Positions 20,172-30,362 are shown, counted from the stretch's first letter. The stretch is 64,000 nt of DNA from an uncultured Muribaculaceae bacterium (GCA_947628305.1 CANQZG010000012.1:26226-90225); one strand, 5' to 3'. The notes: generated from the letters alone by a model not told the origin. Made by a program: numbers and translations.

Positions 20172-20243
20172 AATAATACAAGAGACCGAATAAAATTTCT
20201 GACTGTTAAAAGTAAACATACTCTAAAACACTCTTAAAACAGC

Positions 20244-20270
20244 GAGGCCGCTACCATAGGTAGCGGCCTC
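20244..20270. terminator. Perfect 12-bp terminator hairpin after rpsO
   Basis: GAGGCCGCTACC pairs perfectly with GGTAGCGGCCTC around the loop ATA. On the minus strand it follows the rpsO stop and is trailed by GCTGTTTT. On the plus strand it may also stop eptA-like transcription. Confidence 0.85.
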
Positions 20271-20298
20271 ATCATTGTAACCTTCAAGCAAGCGTGGC

Positions 20299-20574
20299 TT
20301 ACTTTCTGATACCAAGCTCCTTCTGTGCAATGACGGCGCGGTAACGATTGATGTCTTTCTTGATAAGGTAATCAAGAAGACGACGACGCTTGCCGACGAG
20401 TGCCTTCAGGGCTCTTGCAGTGGTATAATCTTTGTGATTTGACTTGAGGTGTTCAGTCAAATGAGCAATACGGACTGAGAATAATGCAATCTGTGCTTCA
20501 GGTGAGCCAGTGTCAGTCTTGCCCTTACCGTATTTCTCAAAGATTTCTTGCTTTTCTTCAGAATTCAAATGCAT
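20299..20574 (-). CDS. rpsO: 30S ribosomal protein S15
   Basis: 91-residue S15, a primary binder of 16S rRNA helix 22 that helps form the small-subunit platform. The family core is complete: TGSPEAQIALFSVRIAHLTEHLKSN-type helices and the basic GKRRRLLDYL, ending KKDINRYRAVI. It has its own promoter at 20615 and a strong terminator, so it is probably monocistronic. The region between the promoter and ATG may carry autoregulatory structure, as known in other bacteria, but I see no clear pseudoknot. Confidence 0.97.
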   Translation of the reverse strand: MHLNSEEKQEIFEKYGKGKTDTGSPEAQIALFSVRIAHLTEHLKSNHKDYTTARALKALVGKRRRLLDYLIKKDINRYRAVIAQKELGIRK

Positions 20575-20614
20575 TCTTTCGGAGTTATTTAAAGTGTTAA
20601 TAAAATTTAGCGCA

Positions 20615-20622
20615 CAAAGGTA
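20615..20622 (-). promoter_or_regulatory. rpsO promoter, -7 element TACCTTTG
   Basis: The reverse complement reads TACCTTTG, with a predicted leader of about 37 bases. A second match TAAATTTG lies directly upstream at 20625-20632. Confidence 0.6.
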
Positions 20623-20670
20623 GTCAAATTTATAAAAATATCCTAACTTTTGTACTACTTTTATTTTTTA

Positions 20671-21006
20671 TCAATCAAGATTGGGTTTATCCTTTGCCGG
20701 ATTACGGAAATGAATCTTATGCTCGACATATTCCTGCGTGGCGATAAGAGTCGGCTTCGGAAGTTTCTCGTAATAACGGGAAATCTCTATTTGCTCGCGA
20801 TTCTCCGAGATTTCCTCAAGATTATCGCTCAACGAGGCAAATTCCTGTAACTTCTTTTCAAGGTCATGTTTCATCTCGCCGGCAATCTGGTTGGCACGCT
20901 TTGCTATGATGCAAACCGTCTCGTAGACATTCCCGGTATCCTCCGACATTTTAATCATGTCGCGTGTCACAGTGTTTAACGGAGCGTTGGTTTTCTTGTA
21001 GTCCAT
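20671..21006 (-). CDS. RNA polymerase omega-like (Rpb6 family) subunit
   Basis: 111 residues. The N-terminal ~65 carry the omega/Rpb6 fold signature, with NVYETVCIIAKRANQIAGEM corresponding to the ARRA(N/R)QI helix of omega. Omega helps assemble beta-prime into RNA polymerase. The rest is a Bacteroidetes-specific tail. It lies 34 bases downstream of bamD and is presumably cotranscribed with it, an arrangement common in this phylum. It could be called rpoZ by function, but sequence divergence from proteobacterial RpoZ is large. Confidence 0.8.
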   Translation of the reverse strand: MDYKKTNAPLNTVTRDMIKMSEDTGNVYETVCIIAKRANQIAGEMKHDLEKKLQEFASLSDNLEEISENREQIEISRYYEKLPKPTLIATQEYVEHKIHFRNPAKDKPNLD

Positions 21007-21040
21007 AATTTGTACTATCTTGATTTCTTTTTATTTCAAA

Positions 21041-21850
21041 TTAATCCTTGACATGACGACGGGCAATCTTATAGATATTATCGGCCTCGCCACGGTTAGG
21101 TGAATCGGGGTAATTATTTATGAATGAATAATACTCATCAATCACTTCACGGAAACGGTCGGCTTGCTTTTCTGCAATACTTTGCGAAGCCTCCTGATAA
21201 CGAGCCTTGAGTATCAGCAACTCAAGGTCCTCCTTATATTTTGAATAAGGATAGTTCTTTATTGCATTACGTGCGACAATAACGGCCGATTCATAGTTGT
21301 TGCCAAGATAATTGCCGAGATTGTAATACAGTTGGGCGTTCTGTAATTCCTTAAGGGTCAACTTATCCTGCAATTCAAAAATCGCGTTCTGCGCAATCGA
21401 GACTTTATCACTGCGTGGAAAATAATCAAGAAACGCCTGCAACTCCTCGATGGCCTTTACAGTTCCTGACTGGTCAAGCTGTGGCTCCGGGGAGTCAAGG
21501 TAGTAACCATATCCTGAATAAAAGCGGGCAAGTTCAGTGTATTTCCCCTTGGGATAACGCGTATAATAAGTCTTGAAGAATGCACCTGAATTAAGATAAT
21601 CCTTGTTTTCGTAATAACTTAACGCGACAAGGTACAAAGCATCCTCGGCCTTTTCTGTCCCTTTGAATGTCGTCAGTATGTCCTCAAGGGCGGTAACCGC
21701 CTGTACATACTTCTTTTGTTCAAAAGCCCGCTTGGCATAATCAAGACGATAATCATTGTCAGTGCTCTTGAGCACACGTTGATATTCGCCACAAGAGGTC
21801 ATCATGACGGCAATAATCAACGTTAAAAATATATGGATGTATCTATACAT
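21041..21850 (-). CDS. bamD: Outer-membrane assembly lipoprotein BamD
   Basis: 269 residues with a lipoprotein signal peptide (lipobox ending MTSC, Cys at about 20), so it is anchored in the outer membrane facing the periplasm. The mature part is a stack of TPR-like units: YAKRAFEQKKYVQAVTALED, YLVALSYYENKDYLNSGAFF and TRYPKGKYTELARF, as in BamD/YfiO. BamD works with BamA to insert beta-barrel proteins. It has its own promoter at 21876 and drives the omega-like gene behind it. Confidence 0.9.
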   Translation of the reverse strand: MYRYIHIFLTLIIAVMMTSCGEYQRVLKSTDNDYRLDYAKRAFEQKKYVQAVTALEDILTTFKGTEKAEDALYLVALSYYENKDYLNSGAFFKTYYTRYPKGKYTELARFYSGYGYYLDSPEPQLDQSGTVKAIEELQAFLDYFPRSDKVSIAQNAIFELQDKLTLKELQNAQLYYNLGNYLGNNYESAVIVARNAIKNYPYSKYKEDLELLILKARYQEASQSIAEKQADRFREVIDEYYSFINNYPDSPNRGEADNIYKIARRHVKD

Positions 21851-21875
21851 GTTGCGTATCTTATCTAACAGCCTA

Positions 21876-21883
21876 CAAAGTTA
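21876..21883 (-). promoter_or_regulatory. bamD promoter, -7 element TAACTTTG
   Basis: The reverse complement reads TAACTTTG, with a leader of about 22 bases and a TTG-containing stretch (GTTGTAG) about 19 bases further upstream. Confidence 0.6.
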
Positions 21884-21964
21884 GCAATAATTGGCATAAC
21901 TACAACCATATACAACAGTATATTTATCGAAAGATGCCTAATATGACGATGAAACACCAATATT

Positions 21965-23128
21965 TCATGTCAATTCATTGCTCATACACGCTCCCGGAAG
22001 CCTACGTGAGTTATAACAGGAGGCCATGGATTCACCGTATGCACCCGCCGAGCGTATGGCGAGTATATCACCACGTCTCACCTCCGGCAAAGTCACATTC
22101 TCGCCAAAACAATCGGTCGATTCGCATATCGGCCCGACAACTTCGTATGTACCATTCTGGCAATCCCGGTGCGTCAGATTCTGAATAGGATGGAAAGCCT
22201 GATATAACGCCGGACGTATCAAGTCATTGAATCCGGCGTCAACTATTGCAAATTTCTTCTTTATACCTTGTTTTACATACAGACAACGCGTTATCAGAGA
22301 GCCACATTGCCCCACGATGGAACGTCCCAGTTCAAAATGAATCTTCCTGCCATTTATACAGGGTACGCCCCTGTCAAACACATCAAAATAGGCCTCGAAA
22401 TCAGGCATCGGATGTTCATCGGGATGCTCATAGTCTATTCCGAGACCACCTCCTACATTTATTGAACGGAAAGCCACATCTTTACCTTCAAAATGTTTCA
22501 GAATATCATTAATCCTCTCCACAAGAAGCGAATATGGCCTCATGATTGTGATTTGCGAGCCTATATGAAAATGCAGTCCTTGAAGGTCGATGCAATCATT
22601 GTTTTTTAGACATTTCTCAACAATAGGGTCAAGCAGTTCAAAATCTATCCCGAATTTGTTATCCTCCACCCCGGTGGTTATAAAATGATGCGTATGGGCA
22701 TCGATATTGGGATTGACCCTAAGCGCCACCGGGGCGACATTGCCTGACTCCCTGGCAATTGATATGATGACATCCAGTTCGGCCTCTGACTCCACATTAA
22801 ACATGCCGACACCCTTTTCAAGAGCCAGCATTATTTCCTCATCGGTCTTCCCTACCCCTGCAAACATCACACTATCAGCATTAAAACCGGCTTCAAGCGC
22901 AGTTCTTATCTCGCCTCCGCTTACACAATCGACTCCTAATCCGGCATTTGCGATAAGTCTCAACAGCCGTGGATTGGAATTGGCCTTGACGGCATAATGC
23001 ACAACAAAGTCTCGACGTCGCGACGATGCCCTGACAACTGCATCAATTGTCGATTGAAGCAAATCTATATCATAATAATAGAACGGGGTGGATATATCCC
23101 TGAACTGTTCCAGCGGAAATCTCGTCAT
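21965..23128 (-). CDS. lysA: Diaminopimelate decarboxylase
   Basis: 387-residue fold-III PLP enzyme that decarboxylates meso-diaminopimelate to L-lysine, the last step of the pathway. PLP lysine lies in HYAVKANSNP near 47. Other hallmarks: the glycine-rich GGGLGIDY, EPGR-like FELGRSIV, and the active-site cysteine in GPICESTDCFG near 343. The ATG at 23128 shares one base with the lysC stop (TGATG), so translation is probably coupled. The neighbouring aspartate kinase supplies the first step of the same pathway. Confidence 0.95.
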   Translation of the reverse strand: MTRFPLEQFRDISTPFYYYDIDLLQSTIDAVVRASSRRRDFVVHYAVKANSNPRLLRLIANAGLGVDCVSGGEIRTALEAGFNADSVMFAGVGKTDEEIMLALEKGVGMFNVESEAELDVIISIARESGNVAPVALRVNPNIDAHTHHFITTGVEDNKFGIDFELLDPIVEKCLKNNDCIDLQGLHFHIGSQITIMRPYSLLVERINDILKHFEGKDVAFRSINVGGGLGIDYEHPDEHPMPDFEAYFDVFDRGVPCINGRKIHFELGRSIVGQCGSLITRCLYVKQGIKKKFAIVDAGFNDLIRPALYQAFHPIQNLTHRDCQNGTYEVVGPICESTDCFGENVTLPEVRRGDILAIRSAGAYGESMASCYNSRRLPGACMSNELT

Positions 23129-24456
23129 CAATTAAACAGCTTAGTATTCAAGTTATTCAACGCCATAATCTTATCTTTATTATCCACGACGACTGACAGG
23201 CTTGAATCACTTGCTCCGTTACAAATCATTTTTACATTGAACTGACTTAAAGCCTCCATAATATCTCCACGGTATTCACCCGCATTCTCTGATGTAAAGT
23301 CACCCACAACTGATATTATGACCTGACCTTTTTCAACAGCGACCTTACCGAGTCGGGACAATTTTTCAAGGAGACTGTCAATCATGGGTTGGTCATCGCC
23401 CAAGGCAAGTGCAACCGAGACCTCCGATATATCGCTTATATCGACATTGATGTTGCATAGTTCCAACGAGGCGAAGACCTTACCAAAGAAACCACGTGGC
23501 GGTATCAGCCGGTTACCTGTCACTTTTATCATGACGATGTCATCCTTGGCTGCAACAGCTTTCAATGTACCGTCAGGATTATCAGACAATCCTATCACAG
23601 TCCCTTCAGCCGAAGGGTCAAGTGTATTAAGAAGCCTCACCGGCACACGCGCCGAACGTGCGGGCCATATACACATCGGATGCAATATCTTGGCGCCGAA
23701 ATAGGCCAGTTCCGACGCTTCGTCAAATGTCAATGAATCCACACGACGTGTCCCATCGACAAAACGGGGGTCGCCGGTATGCATCCCGTCAATGTCAGTC
23801 CATATCTCTACCTCCTCGGCATTTATGGCACATCCCGCAAGAGTGGCGGTAAAATCACTCCCTCCACGTTGTAAATTATCAATCTCACCACGTGAGTTAC
23901 GACAAATGAAACCTTGAGTCAGGAAAAGTTCCGCATCACTGTTAGCCTCAATCAATCCATTAAGAGAGTCGGCAATGAATCCGGGGAGAGGCTGATTATT
24001 ATGGTCTACAAGCATGAAATCGAGAGCCGGCAACAACGCCACATTAACGCCTTGAGAACGCAAATAGCACGCCATCAACGCAGTGGAAATCAATTCTCCC
24101 TGGGCCAGTATCGTGCGCTCATCCACATCAGTGAACCTTTTAGTACCGAAATAATTACGGATAGTGTCAAAAGACCCCTTTACCGCCTCCCGCGCCATGG
24201 CCGCATATCCCCTATCGTCACCCAACAGGTCGGCTACCACTACGGCATATTTCTCTTTCAACGCATCAAGCGCGGAAGCCGCTGCATTAATCTGATTCTC
24301 TTTTATCAGCGAGGCAATCTCCACCAAGGCATTTGTCGTCCCGGCCATGGCCGAAAGCACGACTAAATTACGTCCACGGGTCGAGACAAGCCTGGCAACA
24401 GAACGGATGCGCTCCGCACTGCCGACCGATGTCCCTCCAAACTTCAACACTCTCAT
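23128..24456 (-). CDS. lysC: Aspartate kinase
   Basis: 442-residue monofunctional aspartokinase that phosphorylates L-aspartate, feeding lysine, diaminopimelate, methionine and threonine synthesis. N-terminal kinase signature KFGGTSVGS, catalytic-domain ELAYFGAKILHP near 260, then two C-terminal ACT domains (about 300-440) that probably bind an effector such as lysine. It is not fused to homoserine dehydrogenase. It overlaps ftsE by 4 bases (ATGA) and lysA by one. Confidence 0.95.
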   Translation of the reverse strand: MRVLKFGGTSVGSAERIRSVARLVSTRGRNLVVLSAMAGTTNALVEIASLIKENQINAAASALDALKEKYAVVVADLLGDDRGYAAMAREAVKGSFDTIRNYFGTKRFTDVDERTILAQGELISTALMACYLRSQGVNVALLPALDFMLVDHNNQPLPGFIADSLNGLIEANSDAELFLTQGFICRNSRGEIDNLQRGGSDFTATLAGCAINAEEVEIWTDIDGMHTGDPRFVDGTRRVDSLTFDEASELAYFGAKILHPMCIWPARSARVPVRLLNTLDPSAEGTVIGLSDNPDGTLKAVAAKDDIVMIKVTGNRLIPPRGFFGKVFASLELCNINVDISDISEVSVALALGDDQPMIDSLLEKLSRLGKVAVEKGQVIISVVGDFTSENAGEYRGDIMEALSQFNVKMICNGASDSSLSVVVDNKDKIMALNNLNTKLFN

Positions 24457-25124
24457 AACACTTCCTCTGTAATTTCTTTATTCTCGCATATCAATACACG
24501 GGACGGAAACAATTCCACCAACGACATATTGTGTGTCGCCATAACGACTGCCGTACCCGAATCGGCGATATGCTGCAGATGTTTCACTATCAGCTCCCCG
24601 GTCTCCGGGTCGAGATTTCCTGTAGGTTCATCGGCAAGCAACAGACGCGGTCTGTTAAGTAACGCACGTGCAATCACAATGCGTTGCTGCTCTCCACCCG
24701 ACAGTTCATGAGGCATCTTGTAACTCTTCTTTAGCATCCCCACCTCACCGAGCACTTGCTCGATGCGTTCGTCCATCTCATCCTTGCTCTTCCAACCGGT
24801 GGCTTTCAACACAAACATCAGATTATCTTTGACGCTGCGGTCGGTCAGCAATTGAAAATCCTGAAAAACAATGCCTATCTCACGGCGAAGCATCGGGATT
24901 TCCTTACGCTTGATATTGTCAAGGTCATACCCCAACACGCTGGCGCATCCTGATTCTATGGGAACATCGGCGTACATCGACTTCAATAACGTGCTCTTAC
25001 CGCACCCTACACGGCCAATCAGATAAGTAAATTCTCCTGCATGAAGTTCAAGGTTGATATTTTTCAACACAACCAAGTCCTTACGGGTCAATGTAACATC
25101 ACTGTACTTAACTATTGCATCCAT
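24453..25124 (-). CDS. ftsE: FtsE-type ABC ATPase
   Basis: 223-residue ABC ATPase; ATG at 25124 is preferred to a TTG two codons earlier. Walker A GRVGCGKST near 38, Q-loop VFQDFQLL, signature LSGGEQQRIVIA, Walker B LLLADEPTGNLD, and the switch His in MATHN. Sequence and length match FtsE, which with FtsX activates septal murein hydrolases. No ftsX lies next to it, although in most bacteria ftsE and ftsX are adjacent, so the partner must be elsewhere. LolD-like ATPases are similar, so a lipoprotein-export role cannot be fully excluded. Confidence 0.8.
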   Translation of the reverse strand: MDAIVKYSDVTLTRKDLVVLKNINLELHAGEFTYLIGRVGCGKSTLLKSMYADVPIESGCASVLGYDLDNIKRKEIPMLRREIGIVFQDFQLLTDRSVKDNLMFVLKATGWKSKDEMDERIEQVLGEVGMLKKSYKMPHELSGGEQQRIVIARALLNRPRLLLADEPTGNLDPETGELIVKHLQHIADSGTAVVMATHNMSLVELFPSRVLICENKEITEEVL

Positions 25125-25144
25125 AGACAATCACAGAATTTTAT

Positions 25145-26011
25145 CTAATTGAACACCACGGTCTTGTTGCGATAGGTCAACACTTTACGCTGGATATGCT
25201 TCTCAACAGCACGTGACAACACTATCTTTTCAAGGTCACGACCCTTCTTGATTAAATCCCGGACTGTATCTTTATGGGAAATCCTTACAATATCCTGCTC
25301 GATTATAGGCCCGGCATCCAGTTCGGTAGTTACGTAATGGCTCGTCGCACCAATAAGTTTGACTCCGCGCTCGTATGCGGCATGATAGGGTTTTGCACCT
25401 ACAAATGCCGGAAGAAATGAATGATGGATATTAATAATACTGTCAGGATAATGGCCTATAAAATCTTCCGACAGCACCTGCATGTAGCGGGCCAACACTA
25501 TAAAATCGACACCTTGGCTGTCAAGAAGTTCAAGTTCCTGTTTCTCCATCTCGACCTTATTTTCACGGTTGACAGGGAAAACCTCGAACGGGATACCGAA
25601 TTGCTCGCCAACAAACTTCAAGTCGGGATGATTGCTGACTATCAACGGAATCTCTACATCCCACTCCCCGGCGCGGTATCGCGCCAGCATATCATAGAGA
25701 CAATGGGACATCTTTGACACAAATATAGCCATGCGTTGCGGCCGGTCGCTGAACGACAGCCTATAGGTGACATCATACCTATGGGCATAGAGTGTGTCGA
25801 AATAGTCGCTGATTTTATCGGTCGGTATCTGGAATCCTTCAAGCTCCCACTCTACACGCATATAGAAAATGCCGTTTTCACGGTCAACATACTGGTCAAG
25901 ATACAGGATGTTACCGCCATTGGAGTTTATAAATTCAGTCAATATGGCTATTATCCCGGGACGGTCGGGACAATGCATCAACAATATGGCCGTGTTTTTG
26001 TGATTATCCAT
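25145..26011 (-). CDS. purU: Formyltetrahydrofolate deformylase
   Basis: 288 residues from ATG 26011; a TTG six codons upstream would overlap the recQ stop. It hydrolyses 10-formyl-THF to THF and formate, balancing the one-carbon pool and supplying formate. An N-terminal ACT domain (CPDRPGIIAILTEF) is followed by a formyltransferase fold with SNHPDL, INIHHSFLPAF and TTELDAGPIIEQD; the Asn, His and Asp expected for the hydrolase are present. Located between recQ and ftsE in a tightly packed minus-strand run. Confidence 0.93.
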   Translation of the reverse strand: MDNHKNTAILLMHCPDRPGIIAILTEFINSNGGNILYLDQYVDRENGIFYMRVEWELEGFQIPTDKISDYFDTLYAHRYDVTYRLSFSDRPQRMAIFVSKMSHCLYDMLARYRAGEWDVEIPLIVSNHPDLKFVGEQFGIPFEVFPVNRENKVEMEKQELELLDSQGVDFIVLARYMQVLSEDFIGHYPDSIINIHHSFLPAFVGAKPYHAAYERGVKLIGATSHYVTTELDAGPIIEQDIVRISHKDTVRDLIKKGRDLEKIVLSRAVEKHIQRKVLTYRNKTVVFN

Positions 26012-26025
26012 TTCATTCAATGACT

Positions 26026-28206
26026 TCAATTACCCAATTCCGACAAAAATTTTATACGGACTAGACGTATTTCCTCCTCGGTGTATTCGCTACCAAGTTC
26101 CTTTATAGCCTCATCCAAGTCATCGGTCTCGCTTTCTCGGAAATAATCAAATATATCCTCCTCATGGTCTTCATCCATCACTTCCGTTATAAAATAAGCG
26201 ATATTGATTTTTGTCCCGGAATTGACGATGGCCTCTATCTCGGTGAGTAGTTCAGAGAATTCAAGACCTTTGGAATTAGCGAGTTCATCGAGTGGCACTT
26301 TACGGTCGATACCTTGTATAATCGCAATCTTATGCTTGCTCTTTTTAGCGACAGAACGCACCCTTAAATCTTCCGGGCGTTCGATTTCATTCTCATCAAC
26401 ATGGCGTTTAATGACCTTGACAAATTCCTCCCCGTATCGCTTAGCCTTGCCGGCACCGACACCGGGGATATTTTGCAACTCCTCGATTGTAATGGGATAG
26501 GTCGTGGCCATCGCCTCAAGAGAAGGGTCCTGAAATATAACGTATGGAGGCAACTCCAGTTTCTTTGCTATTTTTTTACGCAAATCTTTGAGAATAAGAT
26601 ACAACTCCGGGTCGGCTGCACATGCGACACCGCTTTTCATTGGTTCCACCTCCTCATCCTCGTTGAAATCATTATCCTCAACGACCTTGAATGAGGTCGG
26701 TTTCCTCAAAAATGAGTTCCCTTTGAGGGTTATTTTTAACAATCCGTAATTTTCAATATCCCGGTCTATAAATCCGGCGATTATAGACTGACGGATAACA
26801 GCCCCGATTAATTTAGGGTCAGTCCCTTGTTCGCAGCCGAATACCTCAAGATTCTCATGACCGTAGGATTTTACATCGTTAGTGGCCTTTCCTGTCATAA
26901 CATCAACGACATAGTCGGCCTTGAATTTCTCTTTAAGGGCGGCGATTGTTTCAATGACCGCACATAATATATCTTTTGCTTCCACTTTTTTCTTGGGATT
27001 TAAGCAGTTGTCACAGTTTCCGCAGTTGTCTTCTACGTATTCTTCTCCGAAATAATACAATAATGACTTTCGCCGACATATACTTGACTCGGCATAGCTC
27101 GCGGTCTCAAGCAACAGTTGTTTACCAATCTCCTGTTCTGCCACAGGCTTCCCTTGCATGAATTTCTCCATTTTGACAAGGTCCTTATAGGCGTAATAAG
27201 TTATACACCGTCCCTCGCCACCGTCACGGCCTGCACGACCGGTCTCCTGATAATATCCTTCGAGCGACTTGGGCATATCATAATGTATCACAAACCTTAC
27301 GTCAGGCTTGTCTATTCCCATCCCGAATGCTATCGTGGCTACGATTACATCAACTTTCTCAAGAAGGAACGCATCCTGATTGGCTGAACGTGTCGCACTA
27401 TCCATCCCGGCATGATAAGGCAACGCCTTTATATCATTGACCTGTAGCAACTGGGCCAACTCCTCGACCTTTTTACGCGACAGGCAGTATATGATACCGC
27501 TCTGCCCTTGATGCTGCTTGACATATTTTATTATATCATGGTCAGTCCCCGATGTCTTGGGCTTAATTTCATAATACAGGTTGGCCCGGTTGAACGATGA
27601 CTTGAACACCTTCGCGTCCTGCATCCCGAGGTTCTTCTGTATGTCATGTTGCACCTTGGGGGTCGCCGTGGCGGTCAACGCTATGACCGGGCGTTTCCCT
27701 ATAATGTTTATAATCGGGCGTATACGACGGTATTCAGGCCTGAAATCGTGTCCCCACTCCGAGATACAATGAGCCTCGTCGACGGCATAGAATGAAATGT
27801 CAGCCATCTTAAGGAATTCAATGTTATCCTCTTTGGTCAGGGATTCAGGCGCGACATACAGCATCTTGGTCTTGCCCGAGAGTATGTCGCTTTTCACACG
27901 GTCGATAGCCGCACGGTTCAACGAGGAGTTCAGGAAATGTGCGACATTGTCCTCCGAACTGAAATTTCTCATTGCGTCAACCTGATTTTTCATCAGCGCA
28001 ATTAAAGGAGAAATAACAATGGCCGTCCCTTTCATCAGCAAAGCTGGCAACTGATAACAAAGTGACTTACCTCCGCCCGTTGGCATCAACACGAAAGTAT
28101 CATTGCCATCGAGCAGACTTTCCATTATTGCCTCTTGATTGCCCTTGAACCGGTCAAAACCGAAATTCTTTGTCAGTGCTTCACGAAGGAGGGATATATT
28201 TGCCAT
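26026..28206 (-). CDS. recQ: ATP-dependent DNA helicase RecQ
   Basis: 726-residue 3'-5' superfamily 2 helicase for recombination and fork repair. Helicase core: Walker A MPTGGGKSLCYQLP, DEAH box VDEAHCISEWGHDFRPEY, motif VI QETGRAGRDG. A RecQ-type zinc site follows with CRRK, then CGNCDNC near 390, winged helix, and a HRDC domain (LRKKIAKKLELPPYVIFQD, then NIPGVGAGKAKRYGEEF) near 540-600. The acidic C-terminal extension of about 100 residues is typical of Bacteroidetes RecQ. 45 bases separate it from clpX. Confidence 0.95.
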   Translation of the reverse strand: MANISLLREALTKNFGFDRFKGNQEAIMESLLDGNDTFVLMPTGGGKSLCYQLPALLMKGTAIVISPLIALMKNQVDAMRNFSSEDNVAHFLNSSLNRAAIDRVKSDILSGKTKMLYVAPESLTKEDNIEFLKMADISFYAVDEAHCISEWGHDFRPEYRRIRPIINIIGKRPVIALTATATPKVQHDIQKNLGMQDAKVFKSSFNRANLYYEIKPKTSGTDHDIIKYVKQHQGQSGIIYCLSRKKVEELAQLLQVNDIKALPYHAGMDSATRSANQDAFLLEKVDVIVATIAFGMGIDKPDVRFVIHYDMPKSLEGYYQETGRAGRDGGEGRCITYYAYKDLVKMEKFMQGKPVAEQEIGKQLLLETASYAESSICRRKSLLYYFGEEYVEDNCGNCDNCLNPKKKVEAKDILCAVIETIAALKEKFKADYVVDVMTGKATNDVKSYGHENLEVFGCEQGTDPKLIGAVIRQSIIAGFIDRDIENYGLLKITLKGNSFLRKPTSFKVVEDNDFNEDEEVEPMKSGVACAADPELYLILKDLRKKIAKKLELPPYVIFQDPSLEAMATTYPITIEELQNIPGVGAGKAKRYGEEFVKVIKRHVDENEIERPEDLRVRSVAKKSKHKIAIIQGIDRKVPLDELANSKGLEFSELLTEIEAIVNSGTKINIAYFITEVMDEDHEEDIFDYFRESETDDLDEAIKELGSEYTEEEIRLVRIKFLSELGN

Positions 28207-28251
28207 GGTTGTCGATTTAGAAGCTGTGATTTATTAAGAATATGTAAGGGA

Positions 28252-29496
28252 TTATATCGCGGTTTCAAAATTGGCTGCTGTGAGTTTATCAAGCGAGTAA
28301 TCACGGGTCACACAAAATTCTTTAACTCCTGACGAGGGGACTTCATACATCGCATCAATCATGATTGTCTCAACGATTGAGCGCAATCCGCGTGCGCCGA
28401 GTTTATACTCGATAGCCTTGTCTACAATTAAGTCAAGGGCCTCAGGCGAGAATGTAAGTTCAACACCGTCCATTTTGAACAGTTTGACATATTGTTTTAC
28501 AATCGCATTCTTTGGCTCGGTAAGGACTCGTTTCAATGCATCCCGGTCAAGAGGCTCAAGGTGTGTGACAATGGGGAGACGACCGATTATTTCCGGTATA
28601 AGCCCGAAGGATTTCAAATCCTGTGGTGCGACATAGTTCAAGAAATTCCCGTCATCAATACGTTTCCTTGTATTGCTGCCCGAATATCCCACCACATGGG
28701 TATTGAGCCGCTGCGCTATCTTGCGCTCAATCCCGTCAAACGCCCCGCCACATATAAAGAGTATATTCTTTGTATCAACAGGAATCATCTTCTGTTCAGG
28801 ATGTTTGCGCCCTCCCTGCGGGGGGACATTCACCACCGAACCCTCAAGCAACTTCAGAAGTCCCTGTTGGACACCTTCGCCCGAAACATCTCGTGTGATG
28901 GAAGGATTATCCCCTTTCCGCGCTATTTTATCAATCTCATCGATAAACACGATTCCACGTTCAGCCTTGGCGACATCATAGTCGGCAGCCTGCAACAGGC
29001 GCGTGAGAAGGCTCTCGATATCCTCTCCCACGTACCCTGCCTCGGTCAACACCGTAGCGTCTACAATAGTGAACGGGACATCAAGTAACCGAGCGATGGT
29101 CTTCGCGAGTAAGGTTTTCCCTGTACCGGTAGGCCCCACCATTATTATATTGCTTTTCTCGATGTCGATGTCATCGGCGAAATCCTGAGCCAGTCTTTTG
29201 TAATGGTTATAAACCGCCACTGACAGATAACGCTTGGCCGACTCCTGACCGATTACATATTGGTCGAGGAACGCATTGATTTCCTGCGGCTTAGGGACAG
29301 CGCCAAGAGTCGGTTTCTCGATTACATCCTTCTTCTTGGCTTTTGAATCGGAATGCATGGCCTCTATCGCGTCGTGAATCTGCTCGACACATTCGGCGCA
29401 TATCAGCACTTCCCCGTCAACACTCGGAATCAACCCTTCGCTCATATTGGCGGGACGCCCGCAGAAACTGCAAGTCGATTTCGTCTTTTTTGCCAT
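28252..29496 (-). CDS. clpX: ClpX unfoldase, ClpXP ATPase subunit
   Basis: 414-residue AAA+ unfoldase. N-terminal C4 zinc-binding domain (CSFCGRPA and CAEC), Walker [13 protein letters not shown] near 120, Walker [11 protein letters not shown], sensor region [14 protein letters not shown], arginine-finger region [11 protein letters not shown]. The ClpP-docking loop position reads VVGYSGSN, so VGY in place of the proteobacterial IGF; the ClpC in this window has VGF. It starts on the clpP stop (TAATG, one base shared), confirming a clpP-clpX operon. Confidence 0.96.
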   Translation of the reverse strand: MAKKTKSTCSFCGRPANMSEGLIPSVDGEVLICAECVEQIHDAIEAMHSDSKAKKKDVIEKPTLGAVPKPQEINAFLDQYVIGQESAKRYLSVAVYNHYKRLAQDFADDIDIEKSNIIMVGPTGTGKTLLAKTIARLLDVPFTIVDATVLTEAGYVGEDIESLLTRLLQAADYDVAKAERGIVFIDEIDKIARKGDNPSITRDVSGEGVQQGLLKLLEGSVVNVPPQGGRKHPEQKMIPVDTKNILFICGGAFDGIERKIAQRLNTHVVGYSGSNTRKRIDDGNFLNYVAPQDLKSFGLIPEIIGRLPIVTHLEPLDRDALKRVLTEPKNAIVKQYVKLFKMDGVELTFSPEALDLIVDKAIEYKLGARGLRSIVETIMIDAMYEVPSSGVKEFCVTRDYSLDKLTAANFETAI

Positions 29497-30197
29497 TATT
29501 TGCGTGATTTAATCAATACGTCGTCAATCATACCGTACTCCTTGGCCTCATTGGCTGTCATCCAATAATCACGGTCACTATCGGCCTCGACTTTCTCGAT
29601 TGACTGTCCTGAATGGTCGGCGATGATTTCATATAACTCATGCTTGAGTTTCAGGATTTCACGTGCGGTTATCTCTATATCAGACGCCTGTCCTTGTGCA
29701 CCACCCATTGGCTGATGAATCATCACGCGGGAATGACGCAATGCAAATCGCTTGCCCTTTGTCCCGGCCACGAGCAACACGGCGGCCATGGACGCCGCCA
29801 TGCCGGTGCATATAGTGGAGACATCACAACCAATATACTGCATTGTGTCATATATACCAAGACCATAATACACCGCACCGCCGGGTGAATTTATATAAAT
29901 TGAAATATCTTTTCCGGGGTCGTTTGCGTCAAGGTAAAGAAGCTGTGCCTGGATTACATTGGCCGAATAGTCGTCAACCTGTGTGCCGAGAAAAATTATA
30001 CGGTCCATCATCAAACGGGAAAAAACGTCCATCTGCGCTACATTAAGCTGACGTTCCTCCATGATAGTAGGCGAAATGTAACTCGACACCGGCGAGAATC
30101 CTTCGAGTTTCGAGGAGATATGTTTGGAATATTGGTCCAGCGCAAGTCCGTTCATACCGAGATGCCCGGTCGCGAATTTTCTGAAATCGTTGTTCAT
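29496..30197 (-). CDS. clpP: ClpP serine protease subunit
   Basis: 233 residues from ATG 30197 (an in-frame TTG at 30230 is less likely). Forms the tetradecameric proteolytic chamber. Catalytic Ser in [12 protein letters not shown], His in VMIHQPMGG and Asp in the DSDRDYWM region are present, as are the substrate-binding INSPGG and MDRIIFLG handle region. The long N-terminus (about 40 residues before the conserved core) suggests a propeptide. It is driven by a well-formed promoter at 30313-30344 after the tig terminator. Confidence 0.95.
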   Translation of the reverse strand: MNNDFRKFATGHLGMNGLALDQYSKHISSKLEGFSPVSSYISPTIMEERQLNVAQMDVFSRLMMDRIIFLGTQVDDYSANVIQAQLLYLDANDPGKDISIYINSPGGAVYYGLGIYDTMQYIGCDVSTICTGMAASMAAVLLVAGTKGKRFALRHSRVMIHQPMGGAQGQASDIEITAREILKLKHELYEIIADHSGQSIEKVEADSDRDYWMTANEAKEYGMIDDVLIKSRK

Positions 30198-30312
30198 ATT
30201 TGATTCTGTTAAAAAGCCGTTTAAATACAATCACAAACAGCGGTAAAACTTTTGATTAATCGATAAGACAGAATGAATCAGACTACAGGCAGCCTACAAT
30301 CCATTCGTAAGT

Positions 30313-30344
30313 CAAAATTACAAATAAAAAAGATAAATAGCAAA
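30313..30344 (-). promoter_or_regulatory. clpP-clpX promoter, TTTG-N20-TAATTTTG
   Basis: On the minus strand TTTG (30344-30341) and TAATTTTG (30320-30313) are separated by exactly 20 bases, the textbook Bacteroidetes -33/-7 layout. The predicted leader to the clpP ATG is about 110 bases. Confidence 0.8.
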
Positions 30345-30362
30345 TTTTGAATCAATGACAAA

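Noticed and set aside
2609..20226. AGTAAACATACTCTAA occurs at 2609-2624 and 20211-20226, both in gene 3' flanks; a 9-base part recurs at 17295-17303.
   Set aside because: A single shared 16-mer is expected about once by chance in an AT-rich 64-kb window when both strands are counted; no other context is shared.
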